Part shown: positions 5,595 through 14,895 of the stretch, one piece after another
Layout of the letters: the number at the start of each line of letters is the position of its first letter
Numbering within the stretch: position 1 is the stretch's first letter
NCBI GenBank assembly: GCA_947630005.1
Contig: CANRGB010000011.1
Location: 1-42,898 of the forward strand
DNA length: 42,898 nt
Source of the DNA: an uncultured Lachnospiraceae bacterium
GTDB taxonomy: Bacteria; Bacillota; Clostridia; Lachnospirales; Lachnospiraceae
Direction: 5' to 3'
Notes under the pieces: generated by a model
What the model was told of the DNA's origin: nothing
Seen by the model: the letters and a program-made list of their open reading frames with translations, nothing else
Database searches by the model: none
Position numbers and translations under genes: made by a program

Positions 5595-8090
5595 CTATTT
5601 TTTATCCGCCAGCGCGCACATGGCCGCCAGCGCCTGCCCGAGCGCAATCCCGCCATCGTTCGGCGGCAGAAGCCGGTGACGCAGTACCCGGAAGCCTTCC
5701 TGCGTCAGGCCTTCGTCGCACAGACGAAGCAGCAGCAGATTCTGAAATACGCCCCCGCTTAACGCGCAGACCCGAAGGCCTGTCTCCCGGGCCGCTCGCC
5801 GGCATCCTTCCAGAATCTGATCCGCCAGCAGCACATGAAACCAGAACGCCAGACGCTCCGGCGTCTCCCCTTCCAGCCGCTTTTCGATGAGCAGACGCAC
5901 CAGACGATCAGTCGGAAGCACCCACTGCGCGCTTCCCTGCTCCGACTGATGCGCTCTTTCGCCGGATTTGTGGTCCGTTTCCTTCGAGCCCACGCAGGAT
6001 ACGTATTCTGTTCCTGTTCGGCTCCCCGCAGATTCACGGCCCGTTTCCTCCGAGCCCCCGCAGGGCTCTCCGTCTTGTTCCAGCCGTTCAAGCTGCTCCC
6101 GCGCCTCCCGGCGTTCTCCCCGGAACGCTTCTTCTGTAAGGGAGGACGCGTACCGCTCCGCCCGGAACTGAAGAACCGTGGCCGCCTCTCCTTCAAAGGT
6201 CGAAGCTTTTCGGATCCCGAGAATGGCGCTCACCGCGTCAAAGAGCCGCCCGGCGCTGGTTGAGATCACGCAGTTCACATGCCGGCGGGCCATCTGCGCG
6301 TATACCTTCCGTGTCTTCTCGTCACAGAGATCCAGCCGGCCGACAATATCCGAAGCCTGTTCTTTGCAGAGCTCATTGATCAGAGAAACCGCGATCCTCC
6401 ATCCTTCCCTGGCGGAGGCGTCGCCGCCGATCTGGTCAAATGGCCGGATGCTTCCCAGCCGCCGGAATCCTTTCACCGAAGCCTCAAGAATCTCGCCGCC
6501 CCAGATCGTCCCGTCCGTTCCGTATCCTGTCCCGTCAAAGGAGACGCCGATCACCGGTTCCAGATAATCGTTTTCCGCCATGCAGGAAAGTATATGCGCG
6601 TAATGGTGCTGTACCTCGAGCACCGGAAGTCCCATCTCATGAGCTGCCGCCGTCGTATTATAGTTCGGATGCATGTCGCACGCGACAATTTCCGGTTCCG
6701 TCTCAAGGAGCTCCGACATTCTCCGGACCGATTCCCGAAGTGCCTGAACCGTCCGGAGGTCTTCCATATCTCCGACATACGGCGACGGATAGAACAGCTG
6801 ATTTTTCGCGATACAGAATGTGTTTTTCAGCTCTCCGCCGATGGCCGCCGCCTGCCCCTTAAACTCCCTGCTCATCATAAAGGGAAGCGGCGCATAGCCT
6901 CTCGAGCGCCGGATCATGTACGGCTCGCCCTTGTAAAAATCCATCACCGAATCGTCCGCTCTCAGACGGATCTTCCGATTGTGCGACAGAATCAGATCGC
7001 AGAAAGATGCGATCTCCTTCCCGGCATCCTCATCCGTCCGGCAGATCGGCGCCCCGGACACATTGCCGCTGGTCATGACAAACATGTCGGTCGTCATCCT
7101 CAGCCCGTCGTTGTAATCAAAAAGAAGCATCTGTACCGGCGCGTAAGGCAGCATCACGCCCACCTTCGGATTGTCCGGCGCTATGGAAGGCGCCAGGCGG
7201 CTTCCGTCCTTTCTGGGCAGCAGAATGATCGGCTTCTGATGGCCGCACAGCACTTCCTCCTGTTCCGGTCCGATCTCACATTCCGCTTCTGCCGTCTCCA
7301 GATTCCGCATCATCACGGCAAAAGGCTTCGCCGGCCTGTTTTTCAGTTTCCGCAGCCTCGCGACGGCCGTCTCGTTCGTCGCGTCGCAGCATAAATGGAA
7401 CCCGCCGATTCCTTTAACGGCCACGATCTTCCCGTCTATAATTGCCCGGCGCGCGGCCGTGATCGCCTCCCGTCCTCTCTCCGGCCGGCCAAGCAGATAC
7501 ACCTCCGGCCCGCAGTCGTTGCAGCAGACCGGCTGTGCGTCATAGCGTCTGGTCTCGGAATGGGTGTACTCCCATTCGCACTGCGGGCACATGGGAAACT
7601 CTCCCATGCTGGTACGCTCCCGGTCATAGGGCATCGCGTCCAGGATCGTCACCCGCGGACCGCAGGCGGTACAGTTGATAAACGGATGCATATACCGCCG
7701 GTTTTTCGGGTCATAAAGTTCTCTCGCGCAGTTTGGACAGGTGGCAATATCCGGCGACACGAAGATATCGCCCTCCTCTTTCTCACTCTCGATGATTTCA
7801 AACCGCTCGAAGGAGACGGACGGATCTTTGCAGTCCGCCACATCGATCTTCAGAACGGCGGAGCGCTCCGGCGGTCTTTCCCGCAAATCCTTCATAAACT
7901 GCTGCCGGCCGGCCTCGCTGCCCTGAAGGAAGATCTCCACATAGGAGCCCTTGTTCGCCACGCTGCCCGTCACATGGGCCGCGTCCGCGATGCGGCTCAC
8001 GAAAGGACGGAAGCCCACGCCCTGAACAATGCCGTAGACCCGCACGATCTGTGTTTTTTTCTTCTCTGTTTTCATATACGGGTTCTCCAT
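5595..8090 (-). CDS. hypF: HypF carbamoyltransferase
   Basis: 831 residues, slightly long for HypF, which uses carbamoyl phosphate and ATP to carbamoylate HypE. Domains in order: acylphosphatase-like (GIVQGVGFRPFV, about 18-105), two C-x2-C...C-x2-C zinc fingers (CPNC..CTAC and CPQC..CNDC, about 118-190), a YrdC-like domain (KGIGGFHLCCDA) and a Kae1-like C-terminal domain (HHYAHILSCM, FDGTGYGTDG, ALSGGVFQN). A low-complexity insertion rich in E, G, S and R lies near residues 655-710, encoded by imperfectly repeated DNA. Two starts are possible (8090 or 8075). It begins 24 bp after the preceding nitrogenase-like gene. Confidence 0.95.
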   Translation of the reverse strand: MENPYMKTEKKKTQIVRVYGIVQGVGFRPFVSRIADAAHVTGSVANKGSYVEIFLQGSEAGRQQFMKDLRERPPERSAVLKIDVADCKDPSVSFERFEIIESEKEEGDIFVSPDIATCPNCARELYDPKNRRYMHPFINCTACGPRVTILDAMPYDRERTSMGEFPMCPQCEWEYTHSETRRYDAQPVCCNDCGPEVYLLGRPERGREAITAARRAIIDGKIVAVKGIGGFHLCCDATNETAVARLRKLKNRPAKPFAVMMRNLETAEAECEIGPEQEEVLCGHQKPIILLPRKDGSRLAPSIAPDNPKVGVMLPYAPVQMLLFDYNDGLRMTTDMFVMTSGNVSGAPICRTDEDAGKEIASFCDLILSHNRKIRLRADDSVMDFYKGEPYMIRRSRGYAPLPFMMSREFKGQAAAIGGELKNTFCIAKNQLFYPSPYVGDMEDLRTVQALRESVRRMSELLETEPEIVACDMHPNYNTTAAAHEMGLPVLEVQHHYAHILSCMAENDYLEPVIGVSFDGTGYGTDGTIWGGEILEASVKGFRRLGSIRPFDQIGGDASAREGWRIAVSLINELCKEQASDIVGRLDLCDEKTRKVYAQMARRHVNCVISTSAGRLFDAVSAILGIRKASTFEGEAATVLQFRAERYASSLTEEAFRGERREAREQLERLEQDGEPCGGSEETGRESAGSRTGTEYVSCVGSKETDHKSGERAHQSEQGSAQWVLPTDRLVRLLIEKRLEGETPERLAFWFHVLLADQILEGCRRAARETGLRVCALSGGVFQNLLLLRLCDEGLTQEGFRVLRHRLLPPNDGGIALGQALAAMCALADKK

Positions 8091-8114
8091 TTATTTCTTT
8101 CCTGTCATGCTTCT

Positions 8115-9293
8115 TCAGACTTTATCCCCGGCCGCGTTCTCCGCCTCAAGCTCCCCGCTGACCGCGAAATGCGGCACATGCAGCCACATCCCTTTATAAT
8201 CCTTAAGAGCCCTTTTCAGCATCCGGTCTCCGACGATCAGGTCGTACTGCCCCTCCGCCACAAATTCCGCAAAGCTCTCCTCCGTGGTCAGATGCGCATC
8301 CTGCGGCTCCTGGAACTCCTCATCCAGAAGGAACCAGGTTCCCACCGTGATCTCGGCCTCTGACGTTTTCCGGATCTCTCCGCGTATCTCGTTGGCCGCA
8401 GCCTGCTGATGGACGACCAGGATCTTTTTTCCTTCGACCGTGCGAAGTTTTTCCGTTAAGGCTTCGTCAAGAAACGGATAGGCCATCCGGTAAGGCGTCC
8501 CGAACCGCTGTTCCAGATAGCGGGCCGCTTTCAGACCTGAAGGCGACACGACCAGATTCCAGGCGGCTTCTCCGGCCTTCCGGACCGTCTCCAGACCGTC
8601 CCGCATACCGTAGCAGAAAACCGGTCCGCAGCCCTTTCCGGCCAGCTTCTCCCGGACCATCCCGGCCGCGTCGAGACGGCTCAGATTCAGAGGCGTCATG
8701 CCGATCACGCCGACAGGATCTTTTGTCCGCTGTTTTTCATTTTCAGGCACATCGGAACGCTCCGGCCCGCCGTCTGTCCTCTTTTCCGTTCTGTTTCCGC
8801 CGGCCGCAAAGTTTTCTCTTTCCGTTTTGCTCCTGTCGGCCGTATCATCTTCCGCAAATTTCTGAAACAGGCCAAGCCAGGTGTCCGCCTCTCCCTCGTC
8901 GTAAAGCCGGGTCCCGGTACACTCGACCGTCAGCACCGGGAGTCCGCATTTCTTTTCCGCCATACGGGCCAGCGCCCTGAAATCTGTCGCGATCACCGCC
9001 GGCACAGGCGTTCCGATCAGGGCCGCGAAACCGGCGTCCAGCTTTTGGGCCGCGCTTTGAATCTTCTCCACCATGCGGTCGTCTCTCCCGAGGATCGCGT
9101 CCATATCCCGGAGCCCGGCGCTGAAAACCGCGCTTTTCCGGAGAAACCACCGCGGCTCGTCGAAACCGCAGATATTGCCGGTACACCCTCCGGCGTCGCA
9201 GATGATCGTCAGCCCGCCCATGTCATAGAGGACGGAAGCCGCGCCGGACTGATCCGGTGCAAACGGCGATAAATATTTCAGCAGTCCTTTCAT
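8115..9293 (-). CDS. Nitrogenase component 1-like protein, short subunit, set 2
   Basis: 392 residues, related to the short subunit of set 1 (11513-12703): both have LYxxGG near residue 22, a DAxGC motif at Cys37 and DEPRW near residue 45. The fold class is the nitrogenase D/K/E/N type of oxidoreductase. Unlike set 1 it lacks a Cys at position 19 but has Cys32 and Cys42 flanking Cys37. The third family Cys position reads GTPVPAVIATD, without Cys. A hydrophilic insertion of roughly 35-40 residues rich in E, R, D and G lies near residues 148-190. Its ATG overlaps the preceding stop by 4 bp, with GGGAGG 6 nt upstream. It probably forms a dimer with the 9290-10684 product. Confidence 0.8.
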   Translation of the reverse strand: MKGLLKYLSPFAPDQSGAASVLYDMGGLTIICDAGGCTGNICGFDEPRWFLRKSAVFSAGLRDMDAILGRDDRMVEKIQSAAQKLDAGFAALIGTPVPAVIATDFRALARMAEKKCGLPVLTVECTGTRLYDEGEADTWLGLFQKFAEDDTADRSKTERENFAAGGNRTEKRTDGGPERSDVPENEKQRTKDPVGVIGMTPLNLSRLDAAGMVREKLAGKGCGPVFCYGMRDGLETVRKAGEAAWNLVVSPSGLKAARYLEQRFGTPYRMAYPFLDEALTEKLRTVEGKKILVVHQQAAANEIRGEIRKTSEAEITVGTWFLLDEEFQEPQDAHLTTEESFAEFVAEGQYDLIVGDRMLKRALKDYKGMWLHVPHFAVSGELEAENAAGDKV

Positions 9294-10684
9294 ACGCTTC
9301 CTCCCGGAATCTTTTTCTCCCGCCGCTCCTTCTCTCCGGAAATCCCGTCCGGCTGGTCTGCGGCCGTTTTTCCTCTTCCCTGGGGTTCTCCTGGTTCCTG
9401 ACCGCCGCGCGCGGCCAGAAGCGCCTCAAACAGACGGCCAAGCCCCGCGTAGCCGAAGGGCTGCTCCTCCTGGTTCCACGGCACGTTCGGACAGCCCGGA
9501 TGGTAGAAAGCCGCATCCTGCCCGATCGTAACATCCACTTCAGAATCCCCGCGGTCATAGTTCAGCATGGTGGGCGACAGGTTGGAGTAAATGCGCGTAT
9601 TCGGACTTTTCTCCGCAATCTTCCGGATATAGACGAACTGGTCCGGTGTGACCGTCCCGTACATCTCCGTCACCTGATAGCCGTACCGAAGCAGAGCCAG
9701 AGACAGTTCAAACGCGTTTCCGTTCTGCCATTCCCCCACGGCGAACCGGGTATTCGGATACGCCGCCTTGAACGCCTCCACTTTTTCCCATGCCGCCTGG
9801 TACCAGGGGCTGTCGTCGATCATGGTTCCCAGCGCCCCTCCCAGCAGCTCATACTGCCGGTGTATCTTATCAATCTGGTAAAGTCTCGTCAGCTCTATGG
9901 AAGGAATTCCCAGACGCCTGCGGATATCCTCCGCCGCCGGGCGGCATTCCGGATTCAGCACGATATTGAAATTCGCCTCGGCCATGGACAGATATTCCTC
10001 AAAATCCCGGCACCGGGAAATCTCCCGGATCTCCTTTACGCCAAGTCCCCGCAGGATGGCATAAAGCTCCATATCCTCCATAAAAGGGGAAAACTCGCCG
10101 AGAAGATTGACCGCCGTCCGTTTCCTCGGCCTCTTTTCCAGAAGCTCGTACACGGTTTTGCGGACATGCACCATCGGGGGCATCCGCCCTTCTCTGGTCA
10201 GCGCGTACATATAGCAGGGCCGTACCGGGACGCCGGCCGCGTCCGCCGCTTTCCTGCAGACCCGCTCCATATCCGTCCCCAGCAGAGCGTCCACGCAGGT
10301 AATGCAGATCATCACCACCGTCGGCTTTTCCTCAAGGGAATCCACCACCTCGCGGACCGCCTGACTGATCTTGTTCAGATGCCGTCCGGTCACGATGTCC
10401 GTATCGTCCAGCAAAAGATAAAAGAAACGTTCCCGGTATCCCAGAGCGTTAAGCGCCGCCGTATTCCGGCCGCAGCAGCCCGGGGCCACCAGAAGCATCA
10501 CCGAACCCGGAACCGCGAGTCCGGCGCGTTTTACGCCAAAGCCCTGGGCTCCCGGCGAATTGAAGGCCAGGGTAGCCGGAGAGCTGTAGATCAGATGCCG
10601 GGATGACTGAAAAATATCCGGGATCCGTTCTTTTCCAAGGGCCGCCAGCTCGCCGGCGGTCATGCTGTCAACTGCTCTTTTCAT
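9290..10684 (-). CDS. Nitrogenase component 1-like protein, long subunit, set 2
   Basis: 464 residues. Landmarks: SSPATLAFNSPGAQ near residue 34 where NifD-type proteins have a cluster Cys, APGCCGRNTA at Cys70-71, ICITCVDALLGTD at Cys127/130 (the counterpart of the nitrogenase C-x4-IGDD motif), and NPECRPAAEDI later. The C-terminus ends in a basic, Gly-rich tail after about residue 430. It starts 37 bp after the second NifH-like gene with GGAGG 6 nt upstream, and its stop overlaps the short subunit start (ATGA). The pairing of long and short subunits resembles NifDK or NifEN. I cannot assign a substrate. Confidence 0.8.
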   Translation of the reverse strand: MKRAVDSMTAGELAALGKERIPDIFQSSRHLIYSSPATLAFNSPGAQGFGVKRAGLAVPGSVMLLVAPGCCGRNTAALNALGYRERFFYLLLDDTDIVTGRHLNKISQAVREVVDSLEEKPTVVMICITCVDALLGTDMERVCRKAADAAGVPVRPCYMYALTREGRMPPMVHVRKTVYELLEKRPRKRTAVNLLGEFSPFMEDMELYAILRGLGVKEIREISRCRDFEEYLSMAEANFNIVLNPECRPAAEDIRRRLGIPSIELTRLYQIDKIHRQYELLGGALGTMIDDSPWYQAAWEKVEAFKAAYPNTRFAVGEWQNGNAFELSLALLRYGYQVTEMYGTVTPDQFVYIRKIAEKSPNTRIYSNLSPTMLNYDRGDSEVDVTIGQDAAFYHPGCPNVPWNQEEQPFGYAGLGRLFEALLAARGGQEPGEPQGRGKTAADQPDGISGEKERREKKIPGGSV

Positions 10685-10721
10685 TTATTTCCTCCAAACA
10701 GCCGTCATTCCGGCTTTCCGT

Positions 10722-11519
10722 TCACTGTCTCTTTCCGAGGACTTTTTCCCCTGCTTCCGGCCTTTGCCCGTCTTCTTCCAGCAGCTTTTCTGCCAGCTCC
10801 AGATATTTCCGGCTCACCGGAAGATTCCGGTCTCCTTCGATCACCGTCTTTCCCTCATCCTCATACCGGATAATGTCCGGGCTTCTCGGGATATCCGCGA
10901 TGATCTCCAGATGATTCTCCTGCGCGAAGGCGCTGACTTTCTCCCACTCGTTTTCCACATTCCGCCGGTTCAGGATGATTCCCCGGACCGAAGCGTAGCC
11001 CCTGTCCTCAAAATTCAGAACCGCCGTATTGATGTTTTTCGCCGCGTACAGAGCCATCTTCTCCCCGGAAGTCACGATCAGGACCTGGCTTGCATAGCCC
11101 TCCCGGATCGGCGCCGCGAAGCCGCCGCAGACCACGTCCCCCAGCACATCGTAGAGCACCACGTCCGGCCGGTACGTCTCGAAAAGCTCCAGATCCTCAA
11201 GCAGACTGAACGTTGTGATGATTCCCCGGCCCGCGCAGCCAAGTCCCGGCGTGGGCCCCCCGGTCTCAATGCAGAGCACGTCTCCGAACCCTTTCGCCGC
11301 GATCTGCTCGATCTTCTCCGGCTCCTCGTCATATTCCCTCAGATAATTCATCACCGGCTTTACCGGATGTCCGCCCAGAAGATTGATCGTGGAGTCCGCT
11401 TTCGGATCGCAGCCGATCTGAATCACCTTTTTCCCGAGAACCGCAAAGGCCGCCGCCAGATTGCTGGTCGTGGTGGACTTGCCGATGCCGCCCTTTCCGT
11501 ACAGCGCAAGCTTTAACAT
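10722..11519 (-). CDS. NifH-like Fe-protein ATPase, set 2
   Basis: 265 residues, the size of NifH. It has the P-loop GKGGIGKST at residues 9-17, GCDPKADST, the cluster-ligand motifs GLGCAGRGI and DVVCGGF, and the NifH-type stretch LNRRNV. NifH-family dimers bind one [4Fe-4S] between two such Cys pairs and transfer electrons to a component-1 partner on ATP hydrolysis. It overlaps the preceding short subunit by 7 bp and has GGAGG 7 nt upstream. The neighbour set makes nitrogenase reductase of a diazotroph unlikely. Cfb, Bch/Chl or Mar reductases are alternatives, but none has this layout. Confidence 0.85.
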   Translation of the reverse strand: MLKLALYGKGGIGKSTTTSNLAAAFAVLGKKVIQIGCDPKADSTINLLGGHPVKPVMNYLREYDEEPEKIEQIAAKGFGDVLCIETGGPTPGLGCAGRGIITTFSLLEDLELFETYRPDVVLYDVLGDVVCGGFAAPIREGYASQVLIVTSGEKMALYAAKNINTAVLNFEDRGYASVRGIILNRRNVENEWEKVSAFAQENHLEIIADIPRSPDIIRYEDEGKTVIEGDRNLPVSRKYLELAEKLLEEDGQRPEAGEKVLGKRQ

Positions 11520-12703
11520 AATGAAACCTCCAGTTTTCTGTTGATAAGATTCGGATTCACCCGGTCATAGATGCGTCCGGAAAAGGCCTCGTGTGGCAGA
11601 GAAAAGAACCTCTGCCTCTCCCCGCACAGAACCCGGTACATCGGATCCGCGGCGACAAGCTCCGTCTCCGGGATGCGCGCCATCAGATCGTCCTCCTCCG
11701 GCGTCTGCAGATCGCCTTCCCGAAGCAGCAGATCCTCCGTATCCAGCGGACACAGCACGCGGGCGGATATCCCGCGGTCAAGCTCGACCGCCGCCGCCAG
11801 GGACGCGGAAAAGACGCTCTCCCCGATAAGGGAAAGCCGGGGAGAATCCGGATTTTTCCTGTCCAAAGGGCTGTCCGCCCGGCAGCGCTCCCGGTCTCTT
11901 CCGACGCGCCGGTAACTCACCAGATCCTGTCCGGAAGCCGCCGCCTCTCTCAGCATCCCTGCCAGCGCCTGCGAAAATTTTTCCCCGAAAGGCACTCCCA
12001 CGACATAAGGAATCCTGTAACGCTCTTTCAGACAGCGGGCCGCCGCCAGTCCTCCGTAGGAGACGACCAGGTTCACATGCGCACGTCCGGCCTGCGCGAT
12101 GTCCTCCAGCGTGCTCCCCATCGCCAGGCAGGCACCCGGCACCATGCCGTTCTCCCGGAGCCAGTCCTTTATGGAATCCACGCTTCCGTTCAGTGAGAAG
12201 TCAAGCGGGGTCGCGCCGAGAACGTTCACCGACAGGATCTCCGTCCGCTTTGCCGGGCCGGTGCAGAACCGGCGGACAACGGCTTCCAGCGCCATGGATA
12301 TGCCCTTCGTGTAATAATTCATGCCGTTGGCCCCACACCCCATGCAGGGAATCCCGGTCGCCTGTTCCGTCATGGCGGCGATCGCCGGGAGATCCGTCCC
12401 GATCATGTAGGGGATCGGCGCTCCCACGACGGCCACAAATTTCGGCTTCATCTCCAGCGCGGTCTCCGTCAGATCCCGGATCAGCTTCTCATCATCCCCC
12501 ATGATGGCCTCCATCTCGGAGATCGCCGATATATAGATCATACTGTCCATATCATACCAGCGCGGCTCGTCATGGGTCGTGTAGGTGGAGTTGCAGCCGG
12601 AAGCGTCATGCATGACCACCATCCCTCCCAGCTCGTAGAGGGCGGAACAAATACCGAATTCATCGGAGGAATACGTTGAAATCAATCCTGCTACCTGTCT
12701 CAT
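11513..12703 (-). CDS. Nitrogenase component 1-like protein, short subunit, set 1
   Basis: 396 residues. The N-terminus has FGICSALY with Cys19, DASGC with Cys37 and a DEPRW motif shared with the set 2 short subunit. The position where nitrogenase proteins carry their third cluster Cys reads [13 protein letters not shown], without Cys. A CMGCG motif lies near residue 124. A charged stretch near residues 265-300 is absent from typical family members. Its start overlaps the long-subunit stop by 4 bp (ATGA), indicating coupled translation and a heteromeric complex. The function is unknown; a catalytic or scaffold role are both possible. Confidence 0.8.
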   Translation of the reverse strand: MRQVAGLISTYSSDEFGICSALYELGGMVVMHDASGCNSTYTTHDEPRWYDMDSMIYISAISEMEAIMGDDEKLIRDLTETALEMKPKFVAVVGAPIPYMIGTDLPAIAAMTEQATGIPCMGCGANGMNYYTKGISMALEAVVRRFCTGPAKRTEILSVNVLGATPLDFSLNGSVDSIKDWLRENGMVPGACLAMGSTLEDIAQAGRAHVNLVVSYGGLAAARCLKERYRIPYVVGVPFGEKFSQALAGMLREAAASGQDLVSYRRVGRDRERCRADSPLDRKNPDSPRLSLIGESVFSASLAAAVELDRGISARVLCPLDTEDLLLREGDLQTPEEDDLMARIPETELVAADPMYRVLCGERQRFFSLPHEAFSGRIYDRVNPNLINRKLEVSLC

Positions 12704-14028
12704 ATACAGCTCTCACATCCCAATCCTTTTCTCTGAATCACTGTTTTCCGGTCTTTCCTGTGCAGAAACGCCTCCTGCATCAGACCGGCAAGCTGAACGA
12801 CGCCGTCATACCCGTAGAGACCGCCGCTCTCCACAATGTTGACAAAATAATCTGTACCGGTAAAGTAAGCCGCTTTCTGTCCCAGCGCCAGCACCTTTTC
12901 TTCCCGCTCCCGTTCCTGAAAACGCATCCACGGGCGGACGCAGGAGCTGATGCGGATCTCCGGAAAATTCTCCCGGATCCACAGAAAATCTTCCTTCTCC
13001 TCCGGCAGAAACGTGTCCGCGTAAATCTCGGTCACACGGAATCCGTAAGTCAGCAGAAGCCTCACAAGGCTCAGGATGCGGAAGGTCAGCGTGTAATCCA
13101 CCGCAATCGGCGTCTCCTTGATCAGCGCGCGGGCCGCCAGAAGCGCCTCCCTTTTCTGTTTTCTCAGCGGTTCCTCGTCCATCTCCGGAAGATGAAGCAT
13201 CCCGGCCAGCTTTCGGTAGGCTCCGGAGAGCTCTTCGTCGTCAAATGTAAACGGCAGATAGAGATAGGGCTGATGAAGCCGCTTCTCAAGATCTTCCGCC
13301 GCGATCCGGGCAAGGGGTTCATAGAAAAGATTCATGCCGGCCTGTCCCATCGCCAGATAGTCCTCAAATGTACGACAGTCGTGAATACTCTGAAATACGT
13401 AGCCTCCGCTTTCCAGCATGCGGACCAGCTCGCAGCTTCTGCTGACTGGCAGGTTGCTCCCGATCAGATTGATCTTCCGGGAATCTTTCGGCCCGTCCTC
13501 CAGCATGCTGTAAAGCTGCATCCGCATTTTCTGGTCCGGCGTCAGACCGCTTTTGCGGAGCGTCGGTATCATATAACAGTCCGTAAAACGGATATCCGGA
13601 AAACGTTCCCTCAGCGCCGCAAACACCTGATTCTGATCGTAAGCCAGGAAAAAATGCTGACAGCTGATAAAAAGAAGCACCGCCCGCGGCCTGTAGGGAA
13701 GTTTCTCAAGCACATCCGTCACTCCCCCGATCATAAGCTCTTCCATCGTGCCGTCCAGCACGTTTTCCTCCCGGATGATGACCGATGAATAGCGGTCCAT
13801 CGCGTTCATCTCCGCCGCCGTCAGCACGACGCCGCGCAGACAGCCCAGCGCGCAGACAAAGATCTGATGGGACTCAGGAATCAGCATTCCTGTATGAACA
13901 ATATTCCAGGTCCCTCTGGCAGGCGAACTGTACTCCAGCCCTTCCTGAAAAGGCGCCGGCCAGGAGGCCTCGCGGATCTTTACGACAGCGCCGGGGTGAT
14001 CCGTCTCCCGTTGTATTCGTTTCAGCAT
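12700..14028 (-). CDS. Nitrogenase component 1-like protein, long subunit, set 1
   Basis: 442 residues. Landmarks: YSSPARGTW near residue 33, FVCALGCLRG (Cys59, Cys63), LLFISCQHFF (Cys123) in the position of the third family Cys, and a C-terminal SGGLYGYDG that matches the nitrogenase alpha-subunit region around SGPYHGFDG but without its cofactor-ligand His. The last residues, GLGCESCI, add two more Cys. GGAG lies 9 nt upstream of the ATG. It follows the first NifH-like gene across an 89-bp gap containing a strong hairpin. Distinct from the set 2 long subunit, so the two sets are diverged paralogues rather than a recent duplication. Confidence 0.8.
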   Translation of the reverse strand: MLKRIQRETDHPGAVVKIREASWPAPFQEGLEYSSPARGTWNIVHTGMLIPESHQIFVCALGCLRGVVLTAAEMNAMDRYSSVIIREENVLDGTMEELMIGGVTDVLEKLPYRPRAVLLFISCQHFFLAYDQNQVFAALRERFPDIRFTDCYMIPTLRKSGLTPDQKMRMQLYSMLEDGPKDSRKINLIGSNLPVSRSCELVRMLESGGYVFQSIHDCRTFEDYLAMGQAGMNLFYEPLARIAAEDLEKRLHQPYLYLPFTFDDEELSGAYRKLAGMLHLPEMDEEPLRKQKREALLAARALIKETPIAVDYTLTFRILSLVRLLLTYGFRVTEIYADTFLPEEKEDFLWIRENFPEIRISSCVRPWMRFQEREREEKVLALGQKAAYFTGTDYFVNIVESGGLYGYDGVVQLAGLMQEAFLHRKDRKTVIQRKGLGCESCI

Positions 14029-14051
14029 TTTCCCATCTCCATATTCTGACT

Positions 14052-14106
14052 GATGCCAAAGCCAGAAGGCCTTTCGCTCCCTGATGCGCTGCGGCCTTCC
14101 GGCATC
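14052..14106 (-). promoter_or_regulatory. Intercistronic hairpin between NifH-like and long subunit genes
   Basis: GATGCC (14052-14057) pairs with GGCATC (14101-14106), and inside it GAAGGCC pairs with GGCCTTC. There is no T run, so it is more likely an RNA-stability or processing element than a terminator. It would favour a higher level of the upstream NifH-like message, as is known for nifH relative to nifDK. Confidence 0.6.
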
Positions 14107-14117
14107 CTGTTCTTATC

Positions 14118-14885
14118 TTAAGATTCATCCGCCGCGTGCTGCCGCGAAACCACGGTGTCCGCCAGCTCCCGGAAAACCGCCGCCATTTCGCTGTCCGGGA
14201 AAGCCTCCATAACCGTTTTCTTCATGGTTTCCGCGTCCGTCACCAGCTCGCTCCGGTCAATCATTCCGACGATCGAGGTCTGAAGGTCCCCGCACAGCGT
14301 CTGCACCTTCGCCTCTTCCTCCTTCACGTTCCGCCGGTTCAGGATCAGTCCGCCTAGCCTGGCGTAACCCCGCCCCTTAAAATTCTCAATCGCCATCGCG
14401 ATATTCGCCGCCGCGTAAATCGACATATTTTCCCCTGACGTCACGATCAGCACTTCCTCGGCATAGCCGCTGCGCATGGGCATGGAAAATCCCCCGCAGA
14501 CTACGTCCCCAAGGACGTCGTAAAACACCACATCCGGCTGAAAAGTCTCATACGCGCCTTTCGCGGCGAGCTTCTCCAGCGCGGTGATAATTCCTCTCCC
14601 GGCGCAGCCCAGCCCCGGAACCGGTCCGCCTGCCTCCGCGCAGATCACGCCGCCGTAGCCGGAACAGGTGATCTCCTCCAGCGCAAACGCGTCCTTTTTT
14701 CTGCGCACCGTTTCCAGTATCGTCGGCAGAGGTTCCCCGTGCCGCAGCGCCAGCGTGGAATCCGCCTTCGGATCGCAGCCGATCTGCATCACCCGAAGCC
14801 CCCGCTCTGCCAGCGCCGCGGACAGATTGGAGACGATCGTGGACTTGCCGATTCCGCCTTTTCCGTAAACCGCAATTTTTTTCAT
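14118..14885 (-). CDS. NifH-like Fe-protein ATPase, set 1
   Basis: 255 residues starting [16 protein letters not shown], with [18 protein letters not shown] and DVVCGGF carrying the two cluster Cys, followed by [10 protein letters not shown] as in NifH. The start at 14885 was chosen because the P-loop then begins at its normal place and GAGGAAG lies 5 nt upstream, overlapping the stop of the regulator gene 10 bp away. It presumably reduces the 12700-14028 / 11513-12703 pair, although exchange with the second NifH-like protein is possible. The C-terminus is short and ends in an acidic tail. Confidence 0.87.
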   Translation of the reverse strand: MKKIAVYGKGGIGKSTIVSNLSAALAERGLRVMQIGCDPKADSTLALRHGEPLPTILETVRRKKDAFALEEITCSGYGGVICAEAGGPVPGLGCAGRGIITALEKLAAKGAYETFQPDVVFYDVLGDVVCGGFSMPMRSGYAEEVLIVTSGENMSIYAAANIAMAIENFKGRGYARLGGLILNRRNVKEEEAKVQTLCGDLQTSIVGMIDRSELVTDAETMKKTVMEAFPDSEMAAVFRELADTVVSRQHAADES

Positions 14886-14895
14886 ACGTACTTCC

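Noticed and set aside
3907-5679. Plus-strand open frame of 590 codons
   Set aside because: It lies opposite hypD and hypC, is rich in His, Arg and Pro, has no ribosome site and no recognisable domain: an antisense shadow of a G+C-rich gene.
8115-14885. Nitrogen-fixation genes nifHDK/nifEN
   Set aside because: The component-1 subunits are short, lack the P-cluster Cys pattern and the cofactor His, and nifB is absent. Similarity is to the superfamily only.
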